Made by a program: the position numbers and the translations under genes. From an uncultured Actinomyces sp. (GTDB lineage Bacteria > Actinomycetota > Actinomycetes > Actinomycetales > Actinomycetaceae), in contig CALIZH010000115.1 in assembly GCA_938028585.1 (NCBI GenBank), positions 1-7,069 of the forward strand: a stretch of DNA of 7,069 bases, given 5' to 3'. The notes beneath the pieces were generated by a model. It was given only the letters and a program-made list of their open reading frames with translations. It was not told the origin of the DNA and ran no database searches. This document shows positions 1-6,919 of this stretch, piece by piece (the stretch's first letter is position 1; every line of letters begins with the position of its first letter).

Positions 1-2378
1 CGCTGCGTGGGGATAAGAACACGCGCATCATGCACCAGAACAGGGACAAGCTTGCTGGGCTACGGCCCCTGGATTATCTGCGGGCGACTCGTCCGATCGT
101 GATCATGGATGAGCCCCAGAACATGGAGTCGATGCTAGCTCAGTCAGCGGTGGCTGATCTGGATCCGTTGTGCACGCTGCGCTATTCCGCCACCCACCGG
201 GTGACCCGTAACGTGGTGTACCGGCTGGACCCGCTGGACGCCCATCAGCTGGGTCTGGTGAAAACGATCGTGGTCTCGGACGCTCAGGAGCTTGGCGGGA
301 GCGCTAAACCGTATGTGAAGCTACTTGGGGTGTCTCGTGACCCGTTCAAAGCCTCCCTGGAGTTGGTGTGCCGTAAGAAGGACGGATCGTATGCCAAGCG
401 CAAAGTGATCGCCGCTCAGGGTGATGACTTGGAGCGTATCTCTGGCGGTAACCCGGCTTATGAGGGTAACTGGCGGGTCAGCGAGATCAGCGTTGAGCCT
501 GAACGCATCGAACTGTCCAATTACGGATACCTGTCTGTTGGGGATGAGATCGGCTCGAACCAGGACGCGGTGTTCAGGGAAATGATCCGCGAGACCATCC
601 GCGAACACATCCGTAAAGAACTCCAGGTCCACGCCCGGGGCATCAAGGTGCTGTCCTTGTTCTTTATCGACAAGGTCGCCTCGTATCTGGGGGACGGGAT
701 CAACAACCTGGACGCAAACGGCGACTTTGCTACCTGGTTCGATGAGCTTTACACCGAGGAACTAGATCGCCAGCCCGAAGCCAGGGACATCATGCCTGCT
801 ACGGCGTTGGAAGCACGCAGCGGCTATTTCGCCCAGATGAAGTCTGGTAAGGGCAAGAACGCGGTGATGACGTTCAAGGACTCGTCTGGCAAGACCAAGG
901 CTGATGATGACGCGTATGAGTTGATCATGCGTGACAAGGCCCGCTTGTTGAGTATGGATGAGCCGGTGCGCTTCATTTTCTCCCACTCTGCTTTGCGTGA
1001 GGGCTGGGATAACCCGAACGTATTCCAGATCTGCACGCTGCGTGACATGGCCTCGGAAACCGAGCGCCGCCAAACGATCGGTCGTGGCCTGCGTCTACCA
1101 GTGAACCAGGACGGTGAGCGCATCAGCGATACTGGGCTGGCGCAGTTGACGGTGGTGTCTAACGAGTCGTATAAGGCGTTCGCTTCAGCACTGCAGAACG
1201 AGTACCAGAAGGCGGGCGTGGCGATCGGGTTTGTGCGTAAGCAGGAGTTTTCGCGCCTGCCGATCACGGTTGATGGAAAAGAGACCGTGCTGGGTGCGAA
1301 GCGGTCGGCCGAGATCTGGGATCACCTCCACCGGCGCGGCTTCATTAACGAGCAGGGTGAGGTCCAGGGCAGCTGGGGGCCCGAGCAGCTTGGCTTCACT
1401 GTTGATCTGCCCGAGCCCTATGCGGAGTATGAGGACGATGTCATCAACATCGTTAACGCGTGCAAGATGGAAACCATCATCAAGCGCAAGCGCAAGCGTG
1501 TGGCCCGCAAACTGAACAAGGAACTGTACGCAGCACCCGGCTTTGAGGAGTTCTGGGACAAGATCACCCAGCGCACCACCTACCGGGTCAACTTCGAACG
1601 CCAAGCACTGGTGGACGCGTGCGTGAACCGAATCAAGACGGCTCCCAGGATCGAACCAATCCGCATCCAGGTTACGCGCACGAAAATGACGATGACTCGT
1701 GGCGGTACCAAGGGCAGCACGCTCGGGTCGCGTGGCGCGAACCTGACCGGCTCCTACCCGCTGCCCGATATCGTGGCCCAGCTACAGGAAGCGACCTCGC
1801 TGACCCGAAAAACAATCATCGATATCCTCACCACTTCTGGGCGGCTTGGAGAGTTTCTGCATAACCCGAACGACTTCATCAAGATGGTCTCGACCTGTAT
1901 TCAAGAAGAGCTCGCTCACGTGGTCGTTGAGGGGATCCAGTACGAGAAGATCGGCGGGAGTATCTACGAGCTGCGCGAGTTGCAAGAAGACGGCCTTGAG
2001 GAGAAAGACCGTTTCCTTGACCAGCTCTACAAGGTGACCAACACGGACAAGACGGACTTTGACTACGTCGTCTTTGACTCCGCGGTCGAGCGTCAGTTCG
2101 CCGAGTACCTGGACGGGCTAGAAGACATTCGTCTATTTATGAAGCTGCCCAACAAGTTCCGTATCCCCACCCCTGTTGGGGATTACAACCCGGACTGGGC
2201 GATCATCAAAACCGAGGACGGCCAGGACCGCCTGTATTTGATCCGGGAGACGAAGTCGAGCCTGGATCCGACTAAGCGTCGCCCGGGTGAGAACGCGAAG
2301 ATTAACGCGGCGATCAAGCACTTCGAAGCCATCGGAGTGAACTACAAGGTCGCCGCCCCGGACAACTGGGGGCTGTAA
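1..2378 (+). CDS. Type III-like restriction endonuclease Res subunit (5' partial)
   Basis: This is the restriction subunit of a type III-like restriction-modification system: an ATP-dependent DNA translocase with a nuclease domain that would act with a Mod methyltransferase on unmodified DNA. The frame is open to the left edge (first full codon at base 3), so the ATG at 30 is internal and the Walker A region is missing. Residues counted from that ATG show a Walker B variant DEPQ (27-30), motif III SATH (53-56), motif V with LREGWDNPNVF (322-332) and motif VI QTIGRGLRLPVN (348-359). The C-terminus has a PD-(D/E)XK nuclease signature, PD at 721-722 and ETK at 740-742. All of these are characteristic of the Res family and look intact. 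About 791 residues are visible; family members are usually around 950-1000, so some 150-200 are probably missing. The stop is 2 bases before the longest frame of the SNF2 helicase gene. Family assignment is firm; the DNA target is unknown. Confidence 0.93.
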   Translation, partial: LRGDKNTRIMHQNRDKLAGLRPLDYLRATRPIVIMDEPQNMESMLAQSAVADLDPLCTLRYSATHRVTRNVVYRLDPLDAHQLGLVKTIVVSDAQELGGSAKPYVKLLGVSRDPFKASLELVCRKKDGSYAKRKVIAAQGDDLERISGGNPAYEGNWRVSEISVEPERIELSNYGYLSVGDEIGSNQDAVFREMIRETIREHIRKELQVHARGIKVLSLFFIDKVASYLGDGINNLDANGDFATWFDELYTEELDRQPEARDIMPATALEARSGYFAQMKSGKGKNAVMTFKDSSGKTKADDDAYELIMRDKARLLSMDEPVRFIFSHSALREGWDNPNVFQICTLRDMASETERRQTIGRGLRLPVNQDGERISDTGLAQLTVVSNESYKAFASALQNEYQKAGVAIGFVRKQEFSRLPITVDGKETVLGAKRSAEIWDHLHRRGFINEQGEVQGSWGPEQLGFTVDLPEPYAEYEDDVINIVNACKMETIIKRKRKRVARKLNKELYAAPGFEEFWDKITQRTTYRVNFERQALVDACVNRIKTAPRIEPIRIQVTRTKMTMTRGGTKGSTLGSRGANLTGSYPLPDIVAQLQEATSLTRKTIIDILTTSGRLGEFLHNPNDFIKMVSTCIQEELAHVVVEGIQYEKIGGSIYELRELQEDGLEEKDRFLDQLYKVTNTDKTDFDYVVFDSAVERQFAEYLDGLEDIRLFMKLPNKFRIPTPVGDYNPDWAIIKTEDGQDRLYLIRETKSSLDPTKRRPGENAKINAAIKHFEAIGVNYKVAAPDNWGL

Positions 2379-2385
2379 CCGTGAT

Positions 2386-2390
2386 GGAGG
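2386..2390 (+). promoter_or_regulatory. Ribosome binding site GGAGG that sets the SNF2 helicase start
   Basis: A perfect GGAGG lies 5 bases upstream of the GTG at 2396. It overlaps the in-frame GTG/ATG codons at 2381 and 2384, which have only a G-run at 2368-2372 ahead of them. It therefore favours the GTG at 2396, which also puts the conserved Asp-Tyr near the protein's N-terminus. Confidence 0.6.
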
Positions 2391-2395
2391 GTGGT

Positions 2396-5251
2396 GTGCT
2401 CAGCGATTACCAGGCCAAGTTCTACGCCTACGAGCTGGATCGCTCCTACGCGAGCGATCACGTAGGCAAACTGGCGGGGCTACTCTTTGACGCCCAGGTC
2501 GAACCTAAACCCCACCAGGTGGACGCGGCACTGTTCGCTTTGCACACCCCCTTCACCCCGGGCGTGATCCTGGCCGATGAGGTCGGCTTGGGTAAAACCA
2601 TCGAGGCCGGGATCGTGATCAGCCAGTACTGGGCTGAACGAAAACGCCGCATCCTCATCATCGCCCCCTCCTCGCTGCGCCAGCAGTGGAGGCAAGAGCT
2701 GGACGAGAAATTCGCACTCCCAGCGAGCCTGCTTGAACGCGGCAACCTGGAGGAACTGCTCGCCCCCAATGCTGCGGAGCAGGTGTTGATTTGCTCCTAT
2801 GAGTTCGCCAATTCCCAACATCTGACCTTGACGCGTCATTGGGATTTGGTGGTGTGCGATGAGGCCCACCGGCTGCGCTCCTACTGGACCGGGCAGGCCA
2901 AGATCGCCGCGAACGTGGCACGTATCTGCCGTGCCTCATCCAAAACCGTCATGCTCACGGCAACACCACTGCAAAACCGGCTCGAAGAACTCTACGGCCT
3001 CGTCAGTGTTTTCGACCCCGATTATTTCCGCTCCCTAGACACCTTCAAAGAACGCTACGTGAAAAACCCCGGCGGCGTGGGTAACGATGATCTGGCTAAG
3101 CGGGTCGCTCAGATTGCTAAGCGCACACTACGGCGGGATGCGGATAAGTACATTCGTTTCACCACCCGCATGCCGCTGACGGTCGCGTTCAACCCCAGCC
3201 AGGCCGAGGTCGAACTGTATGAGAAGATCAACGCCTACCTGCAGCGGCCGTTTTTGTGGGCGTTTTCCAAATCCCAACGCCACCTGTCAGCGCTCATCGT
3301 GCGTAAGCGTCTGGGCTCGTCGTCTTACGCGGTCGCTTCCACACTGGCGTCTATCGCCGCCCGCCTGGAGGCAGAAGCCGAAGCAGGCATGCGGCGTAAC
3401 GACGCTGGTGGTTTCATCAGCGACCCGGACTTGACCGGTGAAGAACGAGAAGATGCCCAAGAGAGCAACGAAACCGACACTGCATCTGATTCTGCCCCCT
3501 TGTCTGGCATGGAGCGGGAGTCGATGCTGGCTGAGGTTGCTGAGCTTCGCTCCTATGCGGATCTGGCGCGCTCGATCACGGTTAACCAGAAAGCCGTCAA
3601 ACTCGTCGACGCGCTCGAGCAAGGTTTTGATCGGCTACGTGAGATCGGCGCGCCTGAAAAAGCCATTATCTTCACCGACTCCACCGTCACTCAGGACTAC
3701 CTCGCCCGCAGCCTTGCGGAGGCTGGATGGGGTGAAGGCATTGTCTTGTTTAACGGCACGAACAACAGTGCCCACGCGAACCAGATCTATCAGGCCTGGC
3801 TCAAAGAAAACGAGGGCAGTGACCTGATCACTGGTATCCCGGCCGCTGACCGGCGCAAAGCCCTGGTCGATGAGTTCCGCAAGCGTGGCCGGCTCATGAT
3901 CGCGACCGAAGCCGCCGCTGAAGGCATCAACCTGCAGTTCTGTTCCATGCTGGTCAACTACGACCTTCCATGGAATCCCCAGCGCGTGGAACAACGCATC
4001 GGCCGCGTCCACCGTTTCGGGCAAAAACACAACGTGATCGTGGTGAACTTTTCCAACAAAGGCAACGTCGCAGAAGAACGCATCCTGCAGTTGCTGACCG
4101 AAAAGTTCAAACTCTTCACCTCCGTGTTCGGGGCCTCTGACGAAGTCCTCGGCCAAATCGAAGACGGCCTGGACTTCGAGAAAAACATTGCCGCAATCCT
4201 CGAACGGTGCACCACCGCAGAGCAGATCAAGGAAGCCTTTAACGAGCTCGAGGCCCGCTACAGTGCGCAAATCGACCGGGAGATGAAACGCACCCGCAAG
4301 AAAGTCTTCGACAACCTCGACCCCAAGGTGCGCGACAAGCTCAAGTCCTACGACGCTCAAACTGGCGTCGTGCTCAACGCTTTCGAACGCCTCCTCATCG
4401 ACCTGACCCGCCACGAACTAGGCGGCTACGCGTCCTTTAACGACACCGGCACCCAGTTCACCCTCACCAGCGCCCCAGCAGCAGGTATCCCCACAGGCAA
4501 CTACTTCTTCAAATCCCAGCCACGCACCGGCGCACACCAATACCGCTACGCCAGCGATCTAGCCCAATGGGTAGTCACCACTGCTAAGACACGCACCACC
4601 CCACCAGCACACCTGGTCTTCCAAACCCACGGAAGCGACAGGGCTACGGCCATCGCCAAACGGCTGCGTGGCCGCAGCGGACGGATCAGCGCCCACCAGG
4701 TCACCTTCACCATGCAAGCCGCAGACCAGCCCCTCAAAGAAACCTACCTACTCCTGGCAGGCTTCTTCGCTGACGGCACCCCCATGGACCAAGAACAAAT
4801 CCGCGACCTACTCGACCTGAACTGCGTCTCCACACAACCCAACCAGGTGAACACCCAAGGATTCGAGGACGCGATCGAGCAGCTGCGCCAAACCGTTGGG
4901 GTTGACGTGCAAGAGCGCAACGCCACCTTCTACCTCCAGCAAGAAGAACTCATCGACGCCGCCCGCCTGGACCTCAAGGCTATCTTCGACGCGAAGATTC
5001 GCGACTACCACGCCAAAGAAACGACCGCCACCAAGGCAGCACGCAAAGCCAAGAACACGGCCGAGCAACTCAAACTCACCCGTGAAGCACGCTCATGGCG
5101 GCGCAAAGCCGAAGAAGCCGACGACGAATACCGCCGCCAACGCGACAAACTCCGCGACGAATCCGACGCCTACCTCGACAAAGCCTCGATGGCCCTCGAA
5201 CCCAAGGAAGAAACCAACGAACTATTCACCGTGTCCTGGGTGGTCTCTTGA
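2396..5251 (+). CDS. SNF2/RapA-like DEAD/DEAH-box helicase of a restriction-linked defence operon
   Basis: This is a predicted SF2 ATPase of the SNF2/RapA group, expected to translocate on or remodel DNA rather than unwind it. GTG 2396 is chosen for its GGAGG and gives 951 residues; the longer frame from GTG 2381 adds five. Visible motifs are Walker A DEVGLGKT (61-68), Walker B DEAH (155-158), motif III TATP (188-191), motif V ATEAAAEGIN (503-512) and motif VI QRIGRVHRFGQ (533-543). An acidic, probably flexible linker separates the two RecA lobes. About 400 residues follow the core, ending in a highly charged segment (about 870-935) predicted to be a coiled coil. No nuclease or methylase motif is seen. 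The opening segment (DYQAKFYAYEL, then KLAGLLFDAQV and HQVDAALFAL) resembles helicases I know from defence islands. The gene follows the Res gene without a gap, so co-transcription and joint function are likely. DrmD of class 1 DISARM is a related alternative, but no other DISARM gene is visible. Its exact role is unknown. Confidence 0.9.
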   Translation: MLSDYQAKFYAYELDRSYASDHVGKLAGLLFDAQVEPKPHQVDAALFALHTPFTPGVILADEVGLGKTIEAGIVISQYWAERKRRILIIAPSSLRQQWRQELDEKFALPASLLERGNLEELLAPNAAEQVLICSYEFANSQHLTLTRHWDLVVCDEAHRLRSYWTGQAKIAANVARICRASSKTVMLTATPLQNRLEELYGLVSVFDPDYFRSLDTFKERYVKNPGGVGNDDLAKRVAQIAKRTLRRDADKYIRFTTRMPLTVAFNPSQAEVELYEKINAYLQRPFLWAFSKSQRHLSALIVRKRLGSSSYAVASTLASIAARLEAEAEAGMRRNDAGGFISDPDLTGEEREDAQESNETDTASDSAPLSGMERESMLAEVAELRSYADLARSITVNQKAVKLVDALEQGFDRLREIGAPEKAIIFTDSTVTQDYLARSLAEAGWGEGIVLFNGTNNSAHANQIYQAWLKENEGSDLITGIPAADRRKALVDEFRKRGRLMIATEAAAEGINLQFCSMLVNYDLPWNPQRVEQRIGRVHRFGQKHNVIVVNFSNKGNVAEERILQLLTEKFKLFTSVFGASDEVLGQIEDGLDFEKNIAAILERCTTAEQIKEAFNELEARYSAQIDREMKRTRKKVFDNLDPKVRDKLKSYDAQTGVVLNAFERLLIDLTRHELGGYASFNDTGTQFTLTSAPAAGIPTGNYFFKSQPRTGAHQYRYASDLAQWVVTTAKTRTTPPAHLVFQTHGSDRATAIAKRLRGRSGRISAHQVTFTMQAADQPLKETYLLLAGFFADGTPMDQEQIRDLLDLNCVSTQPNQVNTQGFEDAIEQLRQTVGVDVQERNATFYLQQEELIDAARLDLKAIFDAKIRDYHAKETTATKAARKAKNTAEQLKLTREARSWRRKAEEADDEYRRQRDKLRDESDAYLDKASMALEPKEETNELFTVSWVVS

Positions 5252-5318
5252 GGCAAGGGAACATCCCAAGTCATCGCATATTGTGAAATTCAAACGAATC
5301 TAGAGATTGGAGCACACA
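5252..5318 (+). promoter_or_regulatory. Gap before the TIR cassette; possible weak promoter
   Basis: This 67-base gap is the only real break between the restriction genes and the TIR cassette. It contains a TATTGT at 5279-5284 that could be a -10 box, giving a leader of roughly 25-30 bases, but I see no good -35 partner at the right distance. A tiny GGGA-ACA-TCCC inverted repeat lies at 5257-5267. The cassette could have its own promoter here or simply be read through from the helicase gene. Confidence 0.25.
5309..5312 (+). promoter_or_regulatory. Ribosome binding site GGAG for the TIR gene
   Basis: GGAG sits 6 bases ahead of the ATG at 5319. It overlaps the possible in-frame TTG at 5307, which makes that TTG an unlikely start. 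The ATG start also places the first TIR beta strand (RAFVSF) immediately at the N-terminus, as is usual for this family. Confidence 0.65.
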
Positions 5319-5702
5319 ATGCTTACTCGAGCCTTCGTCAGTTTCGACTACGACCACGACCTCGTAATTAAGGTCGCGCTACTGGCGCAATCCGAACTGA
5401 GCGACAGCCCATTCGCTATCGCCGACTGGTCCATCAAGGAAGCATCGCCCACTTGGAAGAGCGAGGCACGCAGCAGAATCCGTCGTTCCGATCTGGTGAT
5501 CGTGCTCTGTGGCCGTCACACCCACACAGCAACGGGTGTTGCAGAGGAACTCAAGATAGCGCAGGAGGAAGGCATCCCGTATTTCCTTCTTGCAGGCTAC
5601 TCCACCGGTGATGTCACCAAGCCGCGCACAGCAGGGCCCTCTGACAAGCTCTACAAGTGGACTTGGGACAATCTCAAGAACCTGGTTGGAGGAAGTCGAT
5701 GA
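5319..5702 (+). CDS. TIR-like domain protein (ThsB / DUF1863 type)
   Basis: This 127-residue single-domain protein has the TIR-like fold of the DUF1863 (Thoeris ThsB) group. The first strand and loop are RAFVSFDYDHD (4-14). A central FAIADWSIKE segment (32-41) is followed by a conserved Trp (46), then IRRSDLVIVLCGRHT (54-68) and the helix VAEELKIA (74-81), with the conserved acidic pair E76/E77. A C-terminal YKWTWDNLK segment is typical of these proteins. In Thoeris, ThsB-like TIR proteins detect infection and turn NAD+ into a cyclic ADP-ribose-type signal that activates an effector; whether this protein makes such a signal is inference. There is no signal peptide or membrane segment, so it should be cytoplasmic. 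Its TGA stop overlaps the next ATG (ATGA), which implies translational coupling to the membrane-protein gene. Domain identity is confident; enzymatic activity is untested. Confidence 0.87.
   Translation: MLTRAFVSFDYDHDLVIKVALLAQSELSDSPFAIADWSIKEASPTWKSEARSRIRRSDLVIVLCGRHTHTATGVAEELKIAQEEGIPYFLLAGYSTGDVTKPRTAGPSDKLYKWTWDNLKNLVGGSR
5688..5693 (+). promoter_or_regulatory. Ribosome binding site GGAGGA for the membrane-protein gene
   Basis: A strong GGAGGA lies inside the last codons of the TIR gene, 5 bases before the ATG at 5699. It decides against the in-frame upstream ATG at 5657, whose extra 14 residues would be read out of frame through the TIR coding sequence. Confidence 0.75.
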
Positions 5703-6166
5703 ACGATCAGCCCGCTTCAGTTGACCCCCAAGTCCTTGACATCTACAAGTTGGCGGTTGAAATGGCGGATCGGGTCTCTTCCCGGCGTGCTACGGCAAAT
5801 GCCTTCTTTCTGACCGTCAACACAGGCTTAGTCGCGGTAGCCGGACTGTTTCCTTCCAACTCTGGTCCCTGGGCATTGCGGGCGACCTGTTTAGCGGGTG
5901 CTGTACTAGCGTTCTGCTGGTTTGCGCTGTTGGGAAATTACCGGAAACTCAACGCAGCAAAGTTCGAGGTTATCAACGAGATCGAGAAGGAGTACCTACC
6001 GGTTCGTCCCTTCAACGATGAATGGAACGCACTCGGGAATTCTGATGAGCCCATTAGCCGCATCCAACGGATAAAGGTTGAGTACAAGCAGCTGGGAAAC
6101 GTCGAAAAGTACGTCCCACTCGTGTATGCGGCACTCTATGTTGTGTTGGGATGCTTGGGTGCGTAG
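5699..6166 (+). CDS. Small three-helix membrane protein, RipA-like octameric family
   Basis: This 155-residue protein begins with a short soluble segment containing DIYKLAVEMADRVSSRR (14-30). Hydrophobic helices follow at about 35-51 and 58-79. A charged region (80-137) includes NYRKLNAAKFEVINEIEK (80-97), and a third hydrophobic helix spans about 138-154. The pattern of VEMADRVSSRR, a membrane hairpin, then KLNAAKF and INEIEK resembles what I know of RipA-family octameric membrane proteins; that assignment is from memory and moderate in confidence. No enzymatic motif is visible. The gene overlaps the TIR gene by ATGA and abuts the next gene as TAGATG, so the three products are probably made in matched amounts. 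If the TIR protein makes a nucleotide signal, this protein is the only visible candidate for a membrane-damaging or channel effector. That role is inference; an anchor or sensor role is equally possible. Confidence 0.8.
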   Translation: MNDQPASVDPQVLDIYKLAVEMADRVSSRRATANAFFLTVNTGLVAVAGLFPSNSGPWALRATCLAGAVLAFCWFALLGNYRKLNAAKFEVINEIEKEYLPVRPFNDEWNALGNSDEPISRIQRIKVEYKQLGNVEKYVPLVYAALYVVLGCLGA

Positions 6167-6469
6167 ATGAACTACATCGAACGTGATGCTGAACTAATCC
6201 GACAGCAGATTCCCGACGGTACCGAGATACCGGCACATTCGGAGGCGCTCTTCCGCGCCTATGCGGTTCTCATGAGAGCCAAGGGGGCGAACACCCGTTG
6301 CGAAGACGTCCACGACGCTTGGGCGGCTTGGATCAGCGAGACGGACCCCGACCATGAAGCTGCTCGTCCTTTTGACCAACTCGATGCTGAAACACGATCG
6401 GCGGATGCGCCCTTTCTCCAGGCAATCATCCAAGCGGCTCGTGTAAAGCAACAGGAATCGCAGGCTTAG
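6167..6469 (+). CDS. Small acidic protein, DUF7701-like, third gene of the TIR cassette
   Basis: This is a 100-residue, acidic, soluble-looking protein with no signal peptide or membrane helix. It begins MNYIERDAELIRQQIP and carries the stretches LFRAYAVLMRAKG (29-41), DVHDAWAAWISETDPDHE (47-64) and PFDQLDAETRSADAPF (68-83). This pattern matches my memory of a small actinobacterial family, probably DUF7701, of unknown function. The fold is likely mostly helical. Its ATG directly follows the stop of the membrane-protein gene (TAGATG). There is no strong ribosome binding site, so re-initiation by terminating ribosomes is the likely way it is translated. The coupling suggests a regulatory, adaptor or immunity-like partner of the TIR and membrane proteins, but nothing in the sequence shows which. 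That it is a gene is likely; the family label is tentative. Confidence 0.72.
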   Translation: MNYIERDAELIRQQIPDGTEIPAHSEALFRAYAVLMRAKGANTRCEDVHDAWAAWISETDPDHEAARPFDQLDAETRSADAPFLQAIIQAARVKQQESQA

Positions 6470-6664
6470 ATGCGTTCATCCGTAGAAGCCACACGCCCCA
6501 CACCCGCTTCACGAAGTGTCAACAACACCAGCCTAAGCCCAGCCGCATCCCAGCAACCTAGTCAACCGAACCTCACGGGCTACTCGTCAAGCTGGATCCG
6601 GGTCGATAAAGAGACCGCCGAGGAACCTAGGAAGCGCACTCCGCTACATCCCATCTACATGTGA
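6470..6664 (+). CDS. Doubtful 64-residue reading frame after the TIR cassette
   Basis: This is a low-confidence candidate, kept only because its ATG abuts the upstream stop in the same TAGATG arrangement that joins the two preceding genes. The predicted product has a low-complexity N-terminal half (Ser/Pro/Thr/Asn/Gln) and a charged C-terminal half (RVDKETAEEPRKR). No domain, signal peptide or membrane segment is seen. The nearest Shine-Dalgarno-like AGGA (6453-6456) is 13 bases away, too far to be good. It may be chance, or the degraded remains of a former fourth gene. Confidence 0.15.
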   Translation: MRSSVEATRPTPASRSVNNTSLSPAASQQPSQPNLTGYSSSWIRVDKETAEEPRKRTPLHPIYM

Positions 6665-6688
6665 GCACATTTGCTCCTACAGCGCCAT

Positions 6689-6710
6689 CTCCAACAATTT
6701 GCGGTTGGAG
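6689..6710 (+). terminator. Hairpin, possible weak terminator of the TIR cassette
   Basis: A perfect 7-base-pair inverted repeat, CTCCAAC and GTTGGAG, encloses an 8-base loop about 220 bases after the last confident stop codon. No T-run follows, so it is not a classical intrinsic terminator. It could be an atypical actinobacterial terminator or chance. Confidence 0.3.
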
Positions 6711-6919
6711 CCTCAATCGCACCTATGTGCATCTTGAATGCGCCTCGATTTGACACAACGTATGCATCCGCGCCGCCCATGCAGGCCGCAGCTACCGAAG
6801 CACCACACGGCAAACATGCAGATAAACCGCTATTTTCAGCGCTTTTTAATGAAGCCAGCACGCCGCACTCACCGCGACGTTGAGGCCTCGCGACCCCTCA
6901 CGCGCATGTGACAGGTTGA

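Noticed and set aside
30..2378. ATG at 30 as the true start of the Res gene
   Set aside because: The frame stays open to the left edge, and a Res protein starting here would lack the Walker A motif. The preceding codons are ordinary coding sequence.
2396..5251. DrmD of a class 1 DISARM system
   Set aside because: The helicase type is related, but no DrmA, DrmB, DrmC or DISARM methylase is visible, and the neighbour is a type III Res subunit.
5257..5267. GGGA-ACA-TCCC as a terminator after the helicase gene
   Set aside because: Only four base pairs with a 3-base loop and no T-run.
5307..5318. TTG at 5307 as the start of the TIR gene
   Set aside because: It overlaps the GGAG that serves ATG 5319 and adds residues before the first TIR strand.
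5657..5698. ATG at 5657 as the start of the membrane-protein gene
   Set aside because: It has no ribosome binding site and would add 14 residues read through the TIR gene in another frame. ATG 5699 has GGAGGA at 5 bases.
5319..6469. Canonical Thoeris system
   Set aside because: Only the ThsB-like part is present. No protein with a sirtuin-like or SLOG domain (ThsA) is encoded in the window.
6750..6766. TTGACA at 6750-6755 with TATGCA at 6761-6766 as a promoter
   Set aside because: The two boxes are only 5 bases apart, and no -10 is seen near the proper 17-base spacing.
6655..6883. Overlapping small frames on both strands
   Set aside because: No ribosome binding site, no recognisable motif and random-looking composition; they shadow each other.
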